A DNA stretch of 12,809 bases from Deltaproteobacteria bacterium (GCA_019313605.1 JAFDAW010000047.1:1-12809), one strand, 5' to 3'. Shown: positions 6,246-12,809, numbered from the stretch's first letter. Numbers and translations: made by a program. Notes: a model not told the origin generated them from the sequence alone.

Positions 6246-8033
6246 TCAGTCCGCGTTCAGGGTCCGGTGCTGGTAGTAATCACCGTCGCTAAAACCGTGG
6301 CTTCGGTAGTACACCCGGGTGCCCACTGCGGAGATCACCGCGAGATCCTCGAAACCCGCGTCACGAGCGAGTTGCGCTGCGCGATCGATCAATCGCTTCC
6401 CGAGCCCCAGGTGCTGGGCGCCACCTTCCGTGCGCCGGCCCAACCCAAGCGAGTCGCCGTAGACGTGGACTTCTCGAATCAGGGCACTGGCTCGCAGCTC
6501 GGGTTCGGGTAGTGGCGAATCCGGTAGCGAGAGTCGCAAGAACGCGACGAGGCGATCCTCCGTTGTCGCAAACTCCAAGAAGTGCTCCTCGCCGATCGAG
6601 GTTCGATACACCTGATCGACCAGCGTCAACGCCTCTGCTGAAAATTCCTCAGCGCGAATTTCGCGCGTGCGAATATCCCGGCAACTTCCCCCGCGACCGC
6701 GCAATCGATCTTCCGCAACCTCTCGCAGGTTCGTCACCCGGCTACCCGCTGCGATGTCGTGGGACGAGAAGTCTCGGATCACGCGGGTGAGGCGGCAGTA
6801 GCTCGGAGTACGCTCGAGGCAGTCGGCGAGAAGATCGACCAACTCGTCGTGCCCGTAGGGGCGCCACTCCCCTCGCTCGTAGTTTCCCATCAGCTCGGCG
6901 CTCTCGATCAAGCTGCAGGGATACAGCTTGAGTTCATCGGGTCGGAAGTCCGGATCGTCGAAGAGGCGAGCGTAATCCTCGGCATCCTGCTCGGCCGACG
7001 AGCCGAGCAGGTTCGGCATCCAATGGACGTGCAACTTGAAGCCGGCGCCGCGAAGCAGGTGCAGCGCGCGGCGCGACGCGGCGACATCGCAGCCACGTCG
7101 ATTCGCCTCGAGCACCCGGTCGGAGAGACTCTGCAGCCCGATCTGGACCTTGGTCGCCCCGAGCCTTCGGATCCGCCGAACCTCTTCGGGAGAAATGTGA
7201 TCCGGGCGCGTCTCGACGACGAGGCCCACACTGCGGCAGGCCGCGGTCTCGTTGACGAGATGCGCCGCTTCGAGTTCAGCCCAGGTCGCGCTCTCGCTCG
7301 AATGAAGGAGTTCGGATCCGTGCGCATCGCGCAGGAGCCCGCTGACCATCTGGTTGTAGCTGGACTCGGGTTCGCGACCATCGAGCTGCGATGGCAGCTC
7401 GCGAAATCGCGCAGGCGCCACGCCCGCTTCCGCACGGCGATCGACGCCCTTTCCGAAATCGTTGAGCGCGTCGAAACAGCGCTTTGCGAACCAGACCTGG
7501 TAGGCCTCCGGGTGGAAGGACCAGGTTCCACCGAGCACGATCAACTCCACCTTGGCGACGGGGTGTCCCATGCTCTGGTAGGCGCGCAGGCGGTTCCAGG
7601 TCTGCAGGTAGGGGTCGAAGCGATTGTCCTCGGCCCGCTGCGCGCCGGGCTCGTCGGACAGATAGCTCTTTGGCATGCGCACATCATTCGGGCAGAAGAT
7701 GCACTTACCGGGGCACGGATAGGGCTTCGTGAGCACTGTGACGGGTGTGACACCACTCAGCGTCCTGACCGGTCGCAGCCGCAGCCTTTCCAGGAACACT
7801 TCTTCATCGAGGTCGCGCTCGCGGGTCGAACCGAATTCTCGAAAACCCGCGATGATCTCACTGCGCGAAAAGAAGCCGGTCCCGCCCCGGGGATATTTCC
7901 TCAGGATCTGATCGATCGCCCGGGAGTCGAGATCCGACCCGGCTGCAATCTCGTCGATGATCGCGACGAGTTCCCGGCGGTGGGGCGTGGGATCGAATTC
8001 TTTTTGCGGCCTTCGGACCGTCGGCTCCCGCAC
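6246..8033 (-). CDS. elp3: Elp3-type tRNA uridine-34 modification enzyme (radical SAM plus GNAT acetyltransferase)
   Basis: Catalytic subunit homologue of Elongator. It uses a radical SAM centre and acetyl-CoA to put a carboxymethyl group on C5 of wobble uridine 34, giving cm5U. Bacteria and archaea have Elp3 without the other Elongator subunits. In a 598-residue reading from TTG 8042, KPYPCPGKCIFCP carries the cluster cysteines at 110, 114 and 117 (CX3CX2C). VELIVLGGTW and KVQIGLQSL are later barrel segments; TRVIRDFSSHDIAAGSRVTN matches the conserved Elp3 linker. The GNAT domain spans about 480-598, with HLGLGKRLIDRA as acetyl-CoA loop and VGTRVYYRSHGF near the end. The preferred start is GTG 8033 (595 residues): AGGAGG at 8043-8048 is nine bases away, whereas the TTG codons at 8042 and 8039 lie zero and three bases from it. 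Divergent from the methyltransferase at 8083. Confidence 0.93.
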   Translation of the reverse strand: MREPTVRRPQKEFDPTPHRRELVAIIDEIAAGSDLDSRAIDQILRKYPRGGTGFFSRSEIIAGFREFGSTRERDLDEEVFLERLRLRPVRTLSGVTPVTVLTKPYPCPGKCIFCPNDVRMPKSYLSDEPGAQRAEDNRFDPYLQTWNRLRAYQSMGHPVAKVELIVLGGTWSFHPEAYQVWFAKRCFDALNDFGKGVDRRAEAGVAPARFRELPSQLDGREPESSYNQMVSGLLRDAHGSELLHSSESATWAELEAAHLVNETAACRSVGLVVETRPDHISPEEVRRIRRLGATKVQIGLQSLSDRVLEANRRGCDVAASRRALHLLRGAGFKLHVHWMPNLLGSSAEQDAEDYARLFDDPDFRPDELKLYPCSLIESAELMGNYERGEWRPYGHDELVDLLADCLERTPSYCRLTRVIRDFSSHDIAAGSRVTNLREVAEDRLRGRGGSCRDIRTREIRAEEFSAEALTLVDQVYRTSIGEEHFLEFATTEDRLVAFLRLSLPDSPLPEPELRASALIREVHVYGDSLGLGRRTEGGAQHLGLGKRLIDRAAQLARDAGFEDLAVISAVGTRVYYRSHGFSDGDYYQHRTLNAD

Positions 8034-8042
8034 AGACAACAA

Positions 8043-8048
8043 CCTCCT
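8043..8048 (-). promoter_or_regulatory. Shine-Dalgarno AGGAGG deciding the elp3 start
   Basis: Read on the minus strand, AGGAGG ends at 8043. Two in-frame TTG codons begin immediately and three bases after it, too close for initiation; GTG at 8033-8031 follows at nine bases and is the most credible start. Confidence 0.7.
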
Positions 8049-8055
8049 GCCGCTG

Positions 8056-8079
8056 GCCGCCTACTGTATCGTAGGCGGC
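8056..8079. repeat. Perfect 24-base dyad between the divergent elp3 and methyltransferase genes
   Basis: Arms GCCGCCTAC (8056-8064) and GTAGGCGGC (8071-8079) are exact reverse complements around a six-base spacer TGTATC. The dyad fills nearly half of the 49-base gap between the start codons (8033 and 8083). The right arm contains AGGCGG (8073-8078), the only Shine-Dalgarno-like sequence for the ATG at 8083. It could be a two-fold operator controlling both genes, or an RNA hairpin limiting translation of the methyltransferase. Confidence 0.7.
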
Positions 8080-8082
8080 GTC

Positions 8083-8880
8083 ATGGACGAGCAGACGGTC
8101 CGCTCCCTGAATGCGATCAACCGAACCTTCTACAGCACCCACGCCGTAGAATTCGATCAGTCCCGATCGGCGCCCTGGCCCGGCTGGACGCGATTGCTAC
8201 CGCACATCGGGCAAATTCGCGGAGAGGCGACCCCACTCCGGGTGCTCGACGTGGGCTGCGGAAATGGCCGCTTCGGCGCGTTTCTTGCGGATCAATTGCC
8301 GGCTAGCGAGATCGACTACTGCGGGATCGATTCGAGCCCGCCGCTGATTTCTCGCGCCAGCGAGCGCGCCCTTCCTTTCGCAGGCGTCGAGTTTCGCCAA
8401 ACAGACTTCGTGGAGGCGGGAAGCGAACTACCCAAGGGGCCGTTCTCGCTGATTGGGCTCTTCGGAATCCTCCACCATGTGCCGGGCCACGCCCATCGGC
8501 GGGAGCTTCTGCGCCGGCTCGGAGAACGCCTCGCGCCCGGTGGCATCCTCGCGCTGACCACCTGGCAATTCGAGGCGTTCGCGCGCTTCCAGAACCGGCT
8601 GGTTCCCTGGAGCGACTACAACCGGACCGCCACCGATCCGATCGAGACCGCTCAACTCGAACCGGGCGACCACCTGCTGCCCTGGGGCGATGAGGGGATT
8701 GCCCACCGCTACTGCCATTTCACGAGCGAAGACGACACGCGCGAGCTGCTCGAAGGCCTGCTATTCGAGATTGTCGACAGCTACGCCGCGGATGGCCGCG
8801 AAGGAAATCTCAACCGCTACTTCATTTGCCGCTTCAGCAATACGCAAGTCGAGCCGAAAGAAGGCGAGATGCCGGGCTGA
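8083..8880 (+). CDS. Class I SAM-dependent methyltransferase resembling tRNA methyltransferase Trm9
   Basis: 265 residues from ATG 8083; the frame is open to 7957, but those 42 codons overlap the elp3 5' end and add no domain. SAM-binding motif I is VLDVGCGNGRFG (54-65), motif II YCGIDSS (79-85), then GILHHVPG (128-135) and LAPGGILALTTW (150-161). Several features recall eukaryotic Trm9/ALKBH8: RSAPWPGW (28-35), like the R-x-KPWP motif; the HH pair after motif III; a Trp in the post-II strand; HLLPW (197-201); and RYCHFTSEDD (209-218), like the RYYHL segment. Trm9 methyl-esterifies cm5U34 to mcm5U34, the step directly after Elp3, and this gene is divergent from elp3. The motif comparison is from memory; substrate assignment is inference. 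A weak AGGCGG precedes the start by four bases. Confidence 0.8.
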   Translation: MDEQTVRSLNAINRTFYSTHAVEFDQSRSAPWPGWTRLLPHIGQIRGEATPLRVLDVGCGNGRFGAFLADQLPASEIDYCGIDSSPPLISRASERALPFAGVEFRQTDFVEAGSELPKGPFSLIGLFGILHHVPGHAHRRELLRRLGERLAPGGILALTTWQFEAFARFQNRLVPWSDYNRTATDPIETAQLEPGDHLLPWGDEGIAHRYCHFTSEDDTRELLEGLLFEIVDSYAADGREGNLNRYFICRFSNTQVEPKEGEMPG

Positions 8881-8924
8881 GCGATCGCTCGACACCCGGC
8901 TGGCGAATTGAGTGAGGAGCGTCA

Positions 8925-9722
8925 ATGGAGCGGCGAGACCGTTTTCTGCCCCCCTATATCTCGACCCGATTTACGGCGCGGCTACTCACGATCCTGCTGC
9001 TCATCACGGCGGCCGTGTCGGGCCTGTCCGCGGGATTCGAGATCTCGCAACTCCACGTTCTCTCGGGCATCGGCGATTACGCGGATGTCGACGAAGAAAC
9101 GCGCTGGGCCTACACCTTCATCCGAAACACCCTGCTCGTGTCCCGGCTGGTGCTCTACGGCTCGATCGGCTTCGCGTTCATCACCTGGCTCCACCGCTGC
9201 CGCATCAACGTGCGCGCGTTCGGGTGCCGACGTTTCCGTTACTCGCGCATATGGGCGATCATCGGATTCTTCATTCCGCTCGTAAATTTCTTCCGCCCCT
9301 ACCAGGTCGTATCCGAGGTCTGGCGGGCGAGCGACCCACGCTCCCTCGAAACGCCGGTAGCGTGGATCAACATGCCGGTTTCGCGTTTCGTCCTCGCCTG
9401 GTGGGTGGTGCTTCTCACGAGCGTGTTCCTCGAAATTCTGGCTGCTGGGCTGATTACGCATTCCGGCGTCACCCTCGACGATTTGCTCGCAGCGCGAAGC
9501 ATCGGAGTGCTCGTGGGCATCACGTCCGCCTCGGGCGCGATCCTGGCCTATCTCGTCATTTCCGGGATCGAAGAATCCCAGCAGGAGAAGTGGGCGCTCA
9601 TCAGCCGCGCAGAGGCGGAGGCGAACGCCACGGACCCCTACCGGATCGATCACCTGATCGAGCCCGAGCCTCCCGCCATCACCGCAAAGTCGATCTGGAG
9701 AGCCCACACCGCAGACTCGTGA
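8925..9722 (+). CDS. DUF4328-type multi-pass inner membrane protein
   Basis: 265 residues, function unknown. ATG 8925 has GAGGAG (8914-8919) five bases upstream. Hydrophobic segments at about 17-39, 68-90, 108-123, 154-176 and 192-214 predict four or five transmembrane helices. The signature of the DUF4328 family is visible at about 105-137: RFRYSRIWAIIGFFIPLVNF followed by FRPYQVVSEVWRASDP. A charged, Pro/Glu-rich cytosolic tail follows from about 215. It starts 44 bases after the methyltransferase stop in the same orientation, so it may be co-transcribed, though it has no evident link to tRNA modification. The short gap downstream (9723-9771) shows no convincing terminator. Confidence 0.8.
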   Translation: MERRDRFLPPYISTRFTARLLTILLLITAAVSGLSAGFEISQLHVLSGIGDYADVDEETRWAYTFIRNTLLVSRLVLYGSIGFAFITWLHRCRINVRAFGCRRFRYSRIWAIIGFFIPLVNFFRPYQVVSEVWRASDPRSLETPVAWINMPVSRFVLAWWVVLLTSVFLEILAAGLITHSGVTLDDLLAARSIGVLVGITSASGAILAYLVISGIEESQQEKWALISRAEAEANATDPYRIDHLIEPEPPAITAKSIWRAHTADS

Positions 9723-9771
9723 GGGGCCGCGATCCGAGGGGTCCGAGCCAGCACGGGGTGCACGATTTCCC

Positions 9772-9802
9772 TTGACACCCCGGAGGACCGGACTGATATA
9801 AT
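9772..9802 (+). promoter_or_regulatory. Strong sigma-70 promoter with extended -10 box for the aroG leader
   Basis: TTGACA (9772-9777) matches the -35 consensus perfectly and TATAAT (9797-9802) the -10 consensus perfectly. TG-A directly before the latter makes an extended -10, which can compensate for the long 19-base spacer. Transcription should begin near 9809, just ahead of the leader ribosome binding site. Confidence 0.88.
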
Positions 9803-9830
9803 GCAGACCGAATCAAAGGAGAAGTTTCAC

Positions 9831-9914
9831 TTGCCGTCCTCAGCCGTTCGAGCTTTTGCGTATCTCGGCTTTACCTGGTGGCCCCATCGGGCTCGGAGGC
9901 ACGTGATCGCCTAG
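9831..9914 (+). CDS. Aromatic amino acid attenuator leader peptide (27 codons, TTG start)
   Basis: A short open frame starts at TTG 9831, nine bases after AAGGAG (9816-9821), and ends at TAG 9912-9914. Residues 8-18 read AFAYLGFTWWP, so the 27-residue peptide holds two Phe, one Tyr and tandem Trp codons (TGG TGG, 9876-9881), as in trp leader peptides. It lies between a strong promoter and an intrinsic terminator, upstream of DAHP synthase. Its role is to let a ribosome stall when charged aromatic tRNA, above all tRNA-Trp, is scarce. It is too short and has too rare a start for normal gene calling. Identification rests on this arrangement, which would be unlikely by chance. Confidence 0.85.
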   Translation: MPSSAVRAFAYLGFTWWPHRARRHVIA

Positions 9915-9946
9915 CGGCTGATTCCAGAACACGTCAACCCGAGCCC
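9889..9946 (+). promoter_or_regulatory. Predicted antiterminator pairing of the attenuator
   Basis: GGGCTCGG (9889-9896), eight bases after the tandem Trp codons, is the exact reverse complement of CCGAGCCC (9939-9946), which includes the first half of the terminator stem. Forming this eight-pair helix would prevent the terminator. The same upstream segment can instead pair with GCCC at 9881-9884, or with TTCGAGC at 9847-9853 (TTCGAGC with GCTCGGA, one wobble). These give the alternative region 1:2 structure needed when the ribosome finishes the leader. Confidence 0.7.
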
Positions 9947-9969
9947 TGAGAGAAATCTCAGGGCTTTTT
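9942..9969 (+). terminator. Intrinsic terminator of the aroG attenuator
   Basis: AGCCCTGAGA (9942-9951), a GAAA tetraloop (9952-9955) and TCTCAGGGCT (9956-9965) form a perfect 10-pair stem, with a T run at 9965-9969 and further T bases at 9971-9973. It stands 37 bases before the DAHP synthase start, so it can only be regulatory or end the leader transcript. A small second hairpin (CCCCT, loop CCGT, AGGGG, 9978-9991) follows. Confidence 0.93.
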
Positions 9970-10006
9970 GTTTATGGCCCCTCCGTAGGGGAAAAAGGGA
10001 AAGAAG

Positions 10007-11092
10007 ATGCGCGAGCCCATCGAAGATCGAAATCTGGTCGACATCCAGGCGCTGATCTCACCGCGAGAATTGAAGGCCGCGATACCGGCAAGTACGGCCG
10101 CAGGGGAAACGGTTGTCGAAGCGAGGCGCAGCATCCGGGACGTGATCCACGGGCGGGATACGGATCGATTGGTCGTCGTCGTCGGTCCCTGCTCGATACA
10201 CGATCCGGAGGCGGCGGTGGAATACGCGCGTCAGCTGCGCGGCGTCGCAAGAAAGACCGAGGACGCGCTGGTCGTCGTCATGCGCGCGTACTTCGAAAAA
10301 CCGCGCACCTCCGTCGGCTGGAAGGGGCTCATCAACGATCCGCGATTCGACGGCTCTTGCGATGTCGCCCACGGCCTCGAAATTGCCCGAAAGTTGCTGG
10401 TGGAGATCAACGAACTCGGAGTCCCCTGCGGAACTGAGGTCCTCGACCCCTTCACACCGCAGTTCATTGCGGACCTCCTCTGCTGGGGCGCGATCGGCGC
10501 ACGCACGACCGAGAGCCAGATCCACCGACAGCTCGCGAGCGGCCTGTCGATGCCGATCGGATTCAAAAACGGAACCGACGGAGGGCTCGACGGCGCCGCC
10601 AACGCGATGGTCGCGGCGAGCCGCCAGCACACCTTTCTCGGCATCACAGCGGACGGTGAGTCCGCACTCGTGCGAACCCGGGGTAACCCCGATCGCCATA
10701 TCGTCCTCAGGGGCGGCGTGGCGGGGCCGAACTTCGCTTCCGAGTTCGTCGGCGAGGCTGCCGGGCGCGTCGCCGGCCAGGACCTCGCCCGCACGGTCAT
10801 GGTCGACTGCTCCCACGCCAACTCGGGCAAGGACCACAGCCGCCAGGGATTCGTCTGCCGCGAGGTCCTCGATCAGGTCCGACTTGGAAACCCAGCGATC
10901 ATGGGCCTGCTCATCGAGAGCAATCTGGAACCGGGCCGGCAGGTCTGGCAGCCGGGCGGCCCCCTGAAGCGCGGAGTCTCGATCACGGACGCCTGCGTGG
11001 GCTGGGAGGAAACCGAAAAGATGCTCCACGAGATCGCCGAGACCGTGCGCTTCGGGCGGTCGCCCTCCCAGCTCGGCACAGTGAGCTCATAA
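10007..11092 (+). CDS. aroG: 3-deoxy-7-phosphoheptulonate (DAHP) synthase, class I, AroF/G/H type
   Basis: Joins phosphoenolpyruvate and erythrose 4-phosphate to make DAHP, the first committed step to chorismate and the aromatic amino acids. The 361-residue length fits the E. coli AroG/F/H group. Conserved blocks: VVVGPCSIHDP (57-67), MRAYFEKPRTSVGWKGLINDP (starting at 92), WGAIGARTTESQIHR (160-174), GFKNGTDGG (185-193), DCSHANSGKD (267-276) and SITDACVGWE (325-334). The metal ligands expected from AroG are all present: Cys62, His270, Glu304 and Asp328. AGGGA (9996-10000) precedes the ATG by six bases. Transcription is probably controlled by the attenuator at 9772-9969, whose tandem Trp codons point to tryptophan control. 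Which amino acid inhibits the enzyme allosterically cannot be read reliably, so the letter of the gene symbol is only a group label. Confidence 0.96.
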   Translation: MREPIEDRNLVDIQALISPRELKAAIPASTAAGETVVEARRSIRDVIHGRDTDRLVVVVGPCSIHDPEAAVEYARQLRGVARKTEDALVVVMRAYFEKPRTSVGWKGLINDPRFDGSCDVAHGLEIARKLLVEINELGVPCGTEVLDPFTPQFIADLLCWGAIGARTTESQIHRQLASGLSMPIGFKNGTDGGLDGAANAMVAASRQHTFLGITADGESALVRTRGNPDRHIVLRGGVAGPNFASEFVGEAAGRVAGQDLARTVMVDCSHANSGKDHSRQGFVCREVLDQVRLGNPAIMGLLIESNLEPGRQVWQPGGPLKRGVSITDACVGWEETEKMLHEIAETVRFGRSPSQLGTVSS

Positions 11093-11160
11093 ACCGGCAA
11101 CTTCGGATCTGAAACGCTCGGTCCGATACGCACTCAACCGGCAGCTACGCGGGGCCGATG

Positions 11161-11176
11161 ATGGCTCTGTAGCCAT
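11161..11176 (+). repeat. Short hairpin over the start codon of the downstream gene
   Basis: ATGGCT, loop CTGT, AGCCAT pair perfectly (six pairs). The last two bases of the 3' arm are the A and T of the proposed ATG at 11175. The 82-base gap after aroG shows no T-rich terminator, so aroG and the next gene may share a transcript and this hairpin could lower translation. It may also be chance. Confidence 0.35.
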
Positions 11177-12809
11177 GCATCTTCACCGTTCGGTCAGGGT
11201 CGTTCTTGCGACCGCGCTCTGGGGGTTCGCCTTCGCCGCGAATCCTTTGCCAACCCTCGCCCAGCCCGACCCCGGCCCCGGCGATTCGACCCTCGAACGT
11301 TCGGACGCAGAGTACGAAGCACTGATGGCGGAGATCGACTCGGTGTTGGGCCCCCGGGCCGAGCCCGCCGAACAAGCGGCGCCCACTGAACCGGAGCCCG
11401 CAGCGGAAACACAAACCAGTTTCCCGCCGGCGAGAGAGATCGCTCCAGCTCCGATGCCCTCGCTAACCCTCCGCGAGCGGATCGAATTCGGGATGAATCG
11501 GGCCCTCGTGTGGTCGGCAGATCACGTCATCCCCACAGAGCCCGATCGGATTCTCACCGATCTGCGCGCGGGAAGATGGACGCGCGATATCGAGGTCGCC
11601 TTCCTCGATCTGCTGTTCGTGGTGCTCCTCGCGCTGCTGATCCTCAAAAAGATTCGTGGATGCGGCGACGTATCGGTGAGCATCAACTATCCCGCAGACC
11701 TGCGCGGAACCTTCAACGTCCGCGTATCGAAACGAAAAACGGCGATCTCGCATCAGCGGATCGCGAACGCGATGGATCCAGACCGCACCAGACGCGAGGC
11801 GAGTGCGGCAACTCGCTTCGAGCACACCATGGTGGCCCGAGAGACGCGCTTTCGGGATCTGCAGGCGCGAAGCTACGTCGTGATGGTCTACGGCTACCTC
11901 CAACCTCTCGATGGCGAAAAGATCCTCGCCACTCATCTCGTCGAGCAGAACGTACGGGTTCGCCGCGGCCACACAGAGCGCCTCGATTTCGACTTCCACC
12001 CGAGCGAGTGCACACTCGACGTCAACGTCATCTGGGAGCGCCGCCCCGTACCCGATGCACTCGTCGCGCTGCGCGGCACTCCGGGGTCGCTGCGCTACGC
12101 GCGCGGAGCCACGGCTCGCCTCTCGCTGACACAGGGAAAACACGTCCTGATCATCGGAAGTGGCGATCGCGTGACGGAGCACGAACTCGAGATCGCCTCC
12201 TATCAGCCGATCAACATGGAGGTCGATCTCGGGAGCCGCGACCACATCCTCTTCAGCGGCTGCCCTCCGGCGGTCGAGCCGTACCTCCACGGAGACGTGA
12301 GCGCCGCCGCCCGGATCCTCGAACGCGACGGGCAGGAGAAGGTCGCTCACCTGATTCTCGCGCGGCTCCACCACGAACGCGGCCAGAACGAGACCGCTGC
12401 CGAACACTACGAGGCGTGTGGGCACGCAATCGAAGCCGCCGAAATCCACGGCGCCCTGAATCGATTCGACCGGGCCGCTGAGCTCTTCGAAGAAGCCGGA
12501 GACCCCGCGCGCGCGGGTGAGATGTGGCGTGCAGACGGCCAGTACTCGAAAGCGGGTGAAGCCTACGAGCGAGCCAACCGACTGGACACCGCGGTGGATT
12601 GCTACAGCGAGGCCGAGGACATCGCCCGCTGGACTGCAGCGCTGGATCGCCGGGGCCTCCCGCTCGAAGCGGCGCAGGTCGCGATCGATCGCGAAGATTG
12701 GGAACTCGCGATCAGAAGCTTGCAGCAGGTCGCTCACTCGGATCCAAACTACACGACGGCGAGCAACCTGCTGGTCGACGCCTACGAGCAGGTCGGTCAC
12801 GTCGACCTC
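11175..12809 (+). CDS. Signal-peptide, single-transmembrane protein with TPR-like helical repeats (3' end outside window)
   Basis: Frame 3 is open from ATG 11175 to the right edge: 545 codons, no stop. Residues 1-30 look like a signal peptide or anchor (hydrophobic 9-22, then TLAQ). A Pro/Glu/Ala-rich linker covers about 31-95. A strong transmembrane segment (VAFLDLLFVVLLALLILKK, 141-159) leads to a soluble domain at about 165-360 with alternating beta-like stretches, no motif I recognise. From about 366 come paired helices with A-x-x-x-x-x-A-G spacing (AAELFEEAGDPARAGEMW, AGEAYERANRLDTAVDCYSE), a TPR-like solenoid for protein contacts. No good Shine-Dalgarno precedes the ATG, so the start is tentative. 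An antisense frame at 11463-12800 is a shadow. What follows the repeats is unknown, so no function is assigned. Confidence 0.8.
   Translation, partial: MHLHRSVRVVLATALWGFAFAANPLPTLAQPDPGPGDSTLERSDAEYEALMAEIDSVLGPRAEPAEQAAPTEPEPAAETQTSFPPAREIAPAPMPSLTLRERIEFGMNRALVWSADHVIPTEPDRILTDLRAGRWTRDIEVAFLDLLFVVLLALLILKKIRGCGDVSVSINYPADLRGTFNVRVSKRKTAISHQRIANAMDPDRTRREASAATRFEHTMVARETRFRDLQARSYVVMVYGYLQPLDGEKILATHLVEQNVRVRRGHTERLDFDFHPSECTLDVNVIWERRPVPDALVALRGTPGSLRYARGATARLSLTQGKHVLIIGSGDRVTEHELEIASYQPINMEVDLGSRDHILFSGCPPAVEPYLHGDVSAAARILERDGQEKVAHLILARLHHERGQNETAAEHYEACGHAIEAAEIHGALNRFDRAAELFEEAGDPARAGEMWRADGQYSKAGEAYERANRLDTAVDCYSEAEDIARWTAALDRRGLPLEAAQVAIDREDWELAIRSLQQVAHSDPNYTTASNLLVDAYEQVGHVDL

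Noticed and set aside
7957..8082. 42-codon N-terminal extension of the methyltransferase
   Set aside because: It overlaps the elp3 5' coding end and the dyad, adds no domain, and ATG 8083 starts where Trm9-like proteins begin.
6759..8306. 515-codon plus-strand open frame antisense to elp3
   Set aside because: It is the opposite strand of a gene with clear Elp3 motifs, has no recognisable domain, and long antisense frames are common in GC-rich coding DNA.
8912..9775. Overlapping plus-strand frame around the DUF4328 gene
   Set aside because: His/Arg/Pro-rich translation without membrane segments; the frame from 8925 has a good ribosome binding site and the family signature.
9809..9970. Riboswitch in the aroG leader
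   Set aside because: The segment is explained by a leader peptide and alternative hairpins; no conserved aptamer pattern is recognisable and there is little space for one.
11158..11172. Tiny frame ATG ATG GCT CTG TAG before the TPR-like gene as a leader peptide
   Set aside because: Four codons with no ribosome binding site and no attenuator or terminator structure nearby.
11510..12481. 323-codon plus-strand frame overlapping the TPR-like gene
   Set aside because: Arg/Pro/Gly-rich translation typical of an out-of-frame reading; no start signal and no domain.
11463..12800. 445-codon minus-strand open frame near the right edge
   Set aside because: The plus strand gives a signal peptide, transmembrane helix and TPR-like repeats without a stop for 545 codons; the antisense translation shows no such order.

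Overview
The window is GC-rich, densely coded and looks like an ordinary chromosomal segment of a Gram-negative bacterium. Two periplasmic Do-type proteases, a ClpB disaggregase, a bacterial Elp3 and an AroG-type DAHP synthase would fit a deltaproteobacterial-grade lineage (Myxococcota, Desulfobacterota or relatives). That placement is an inference from gene content and base composition; no rRNA or marker gene here fixes it. I see no mobile element, CRISPR array, tRNA or rRNA.

Layout. 1-263: the 3' end of a thiamine-phosphate synthase (thiE). 288-3433: two tandem paralogous HtrA/Deg serine proteases, separated by a 224-base spacer rich in palindromes. 3434-3612: a non-coding region with two strong inverted repeats and three tandem 18-base repeats, directly ahead of clpB (3613-6201). 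These three genes make a protein quality-control block covering periplasm and cytoplasm. 6246-8033, minus strand and convergent with clpB: elp3, the radical SAM/GNAT enzyme for wobble uridine modification. Divergent from it, with 49 bases between start codons and a perfect 24-base dyad in the gap: a methyltransferase resembling eukaryotic Trm9 (8083-8880). A DUF4328 membrane protein follows (8925-9722).

9772-10006: a nearly complete amino-acid attenuator made of a promoter, a 27-codon leader peptide containing Phe, Tyr, Phe and tandem Trp codons, a possible antiterminator and a textbook intrinsic terminator. It precedes the DAHP synthase gene (10007-11092), the first step of the shikimate pathway. 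11175-12809: a long signal-peptide/one-transmembrane/helical-repeat protein running off the right edge.

The most interesting items are the Elp3 plus Trm9-like pair, which suggests a bacterial version of the eukaryotic cm5U to mcm5U wobble pathway; the aromatic attenuator, whose TTG-started leader gene is easily missed; and the tandem 18-base repeats at clpB.
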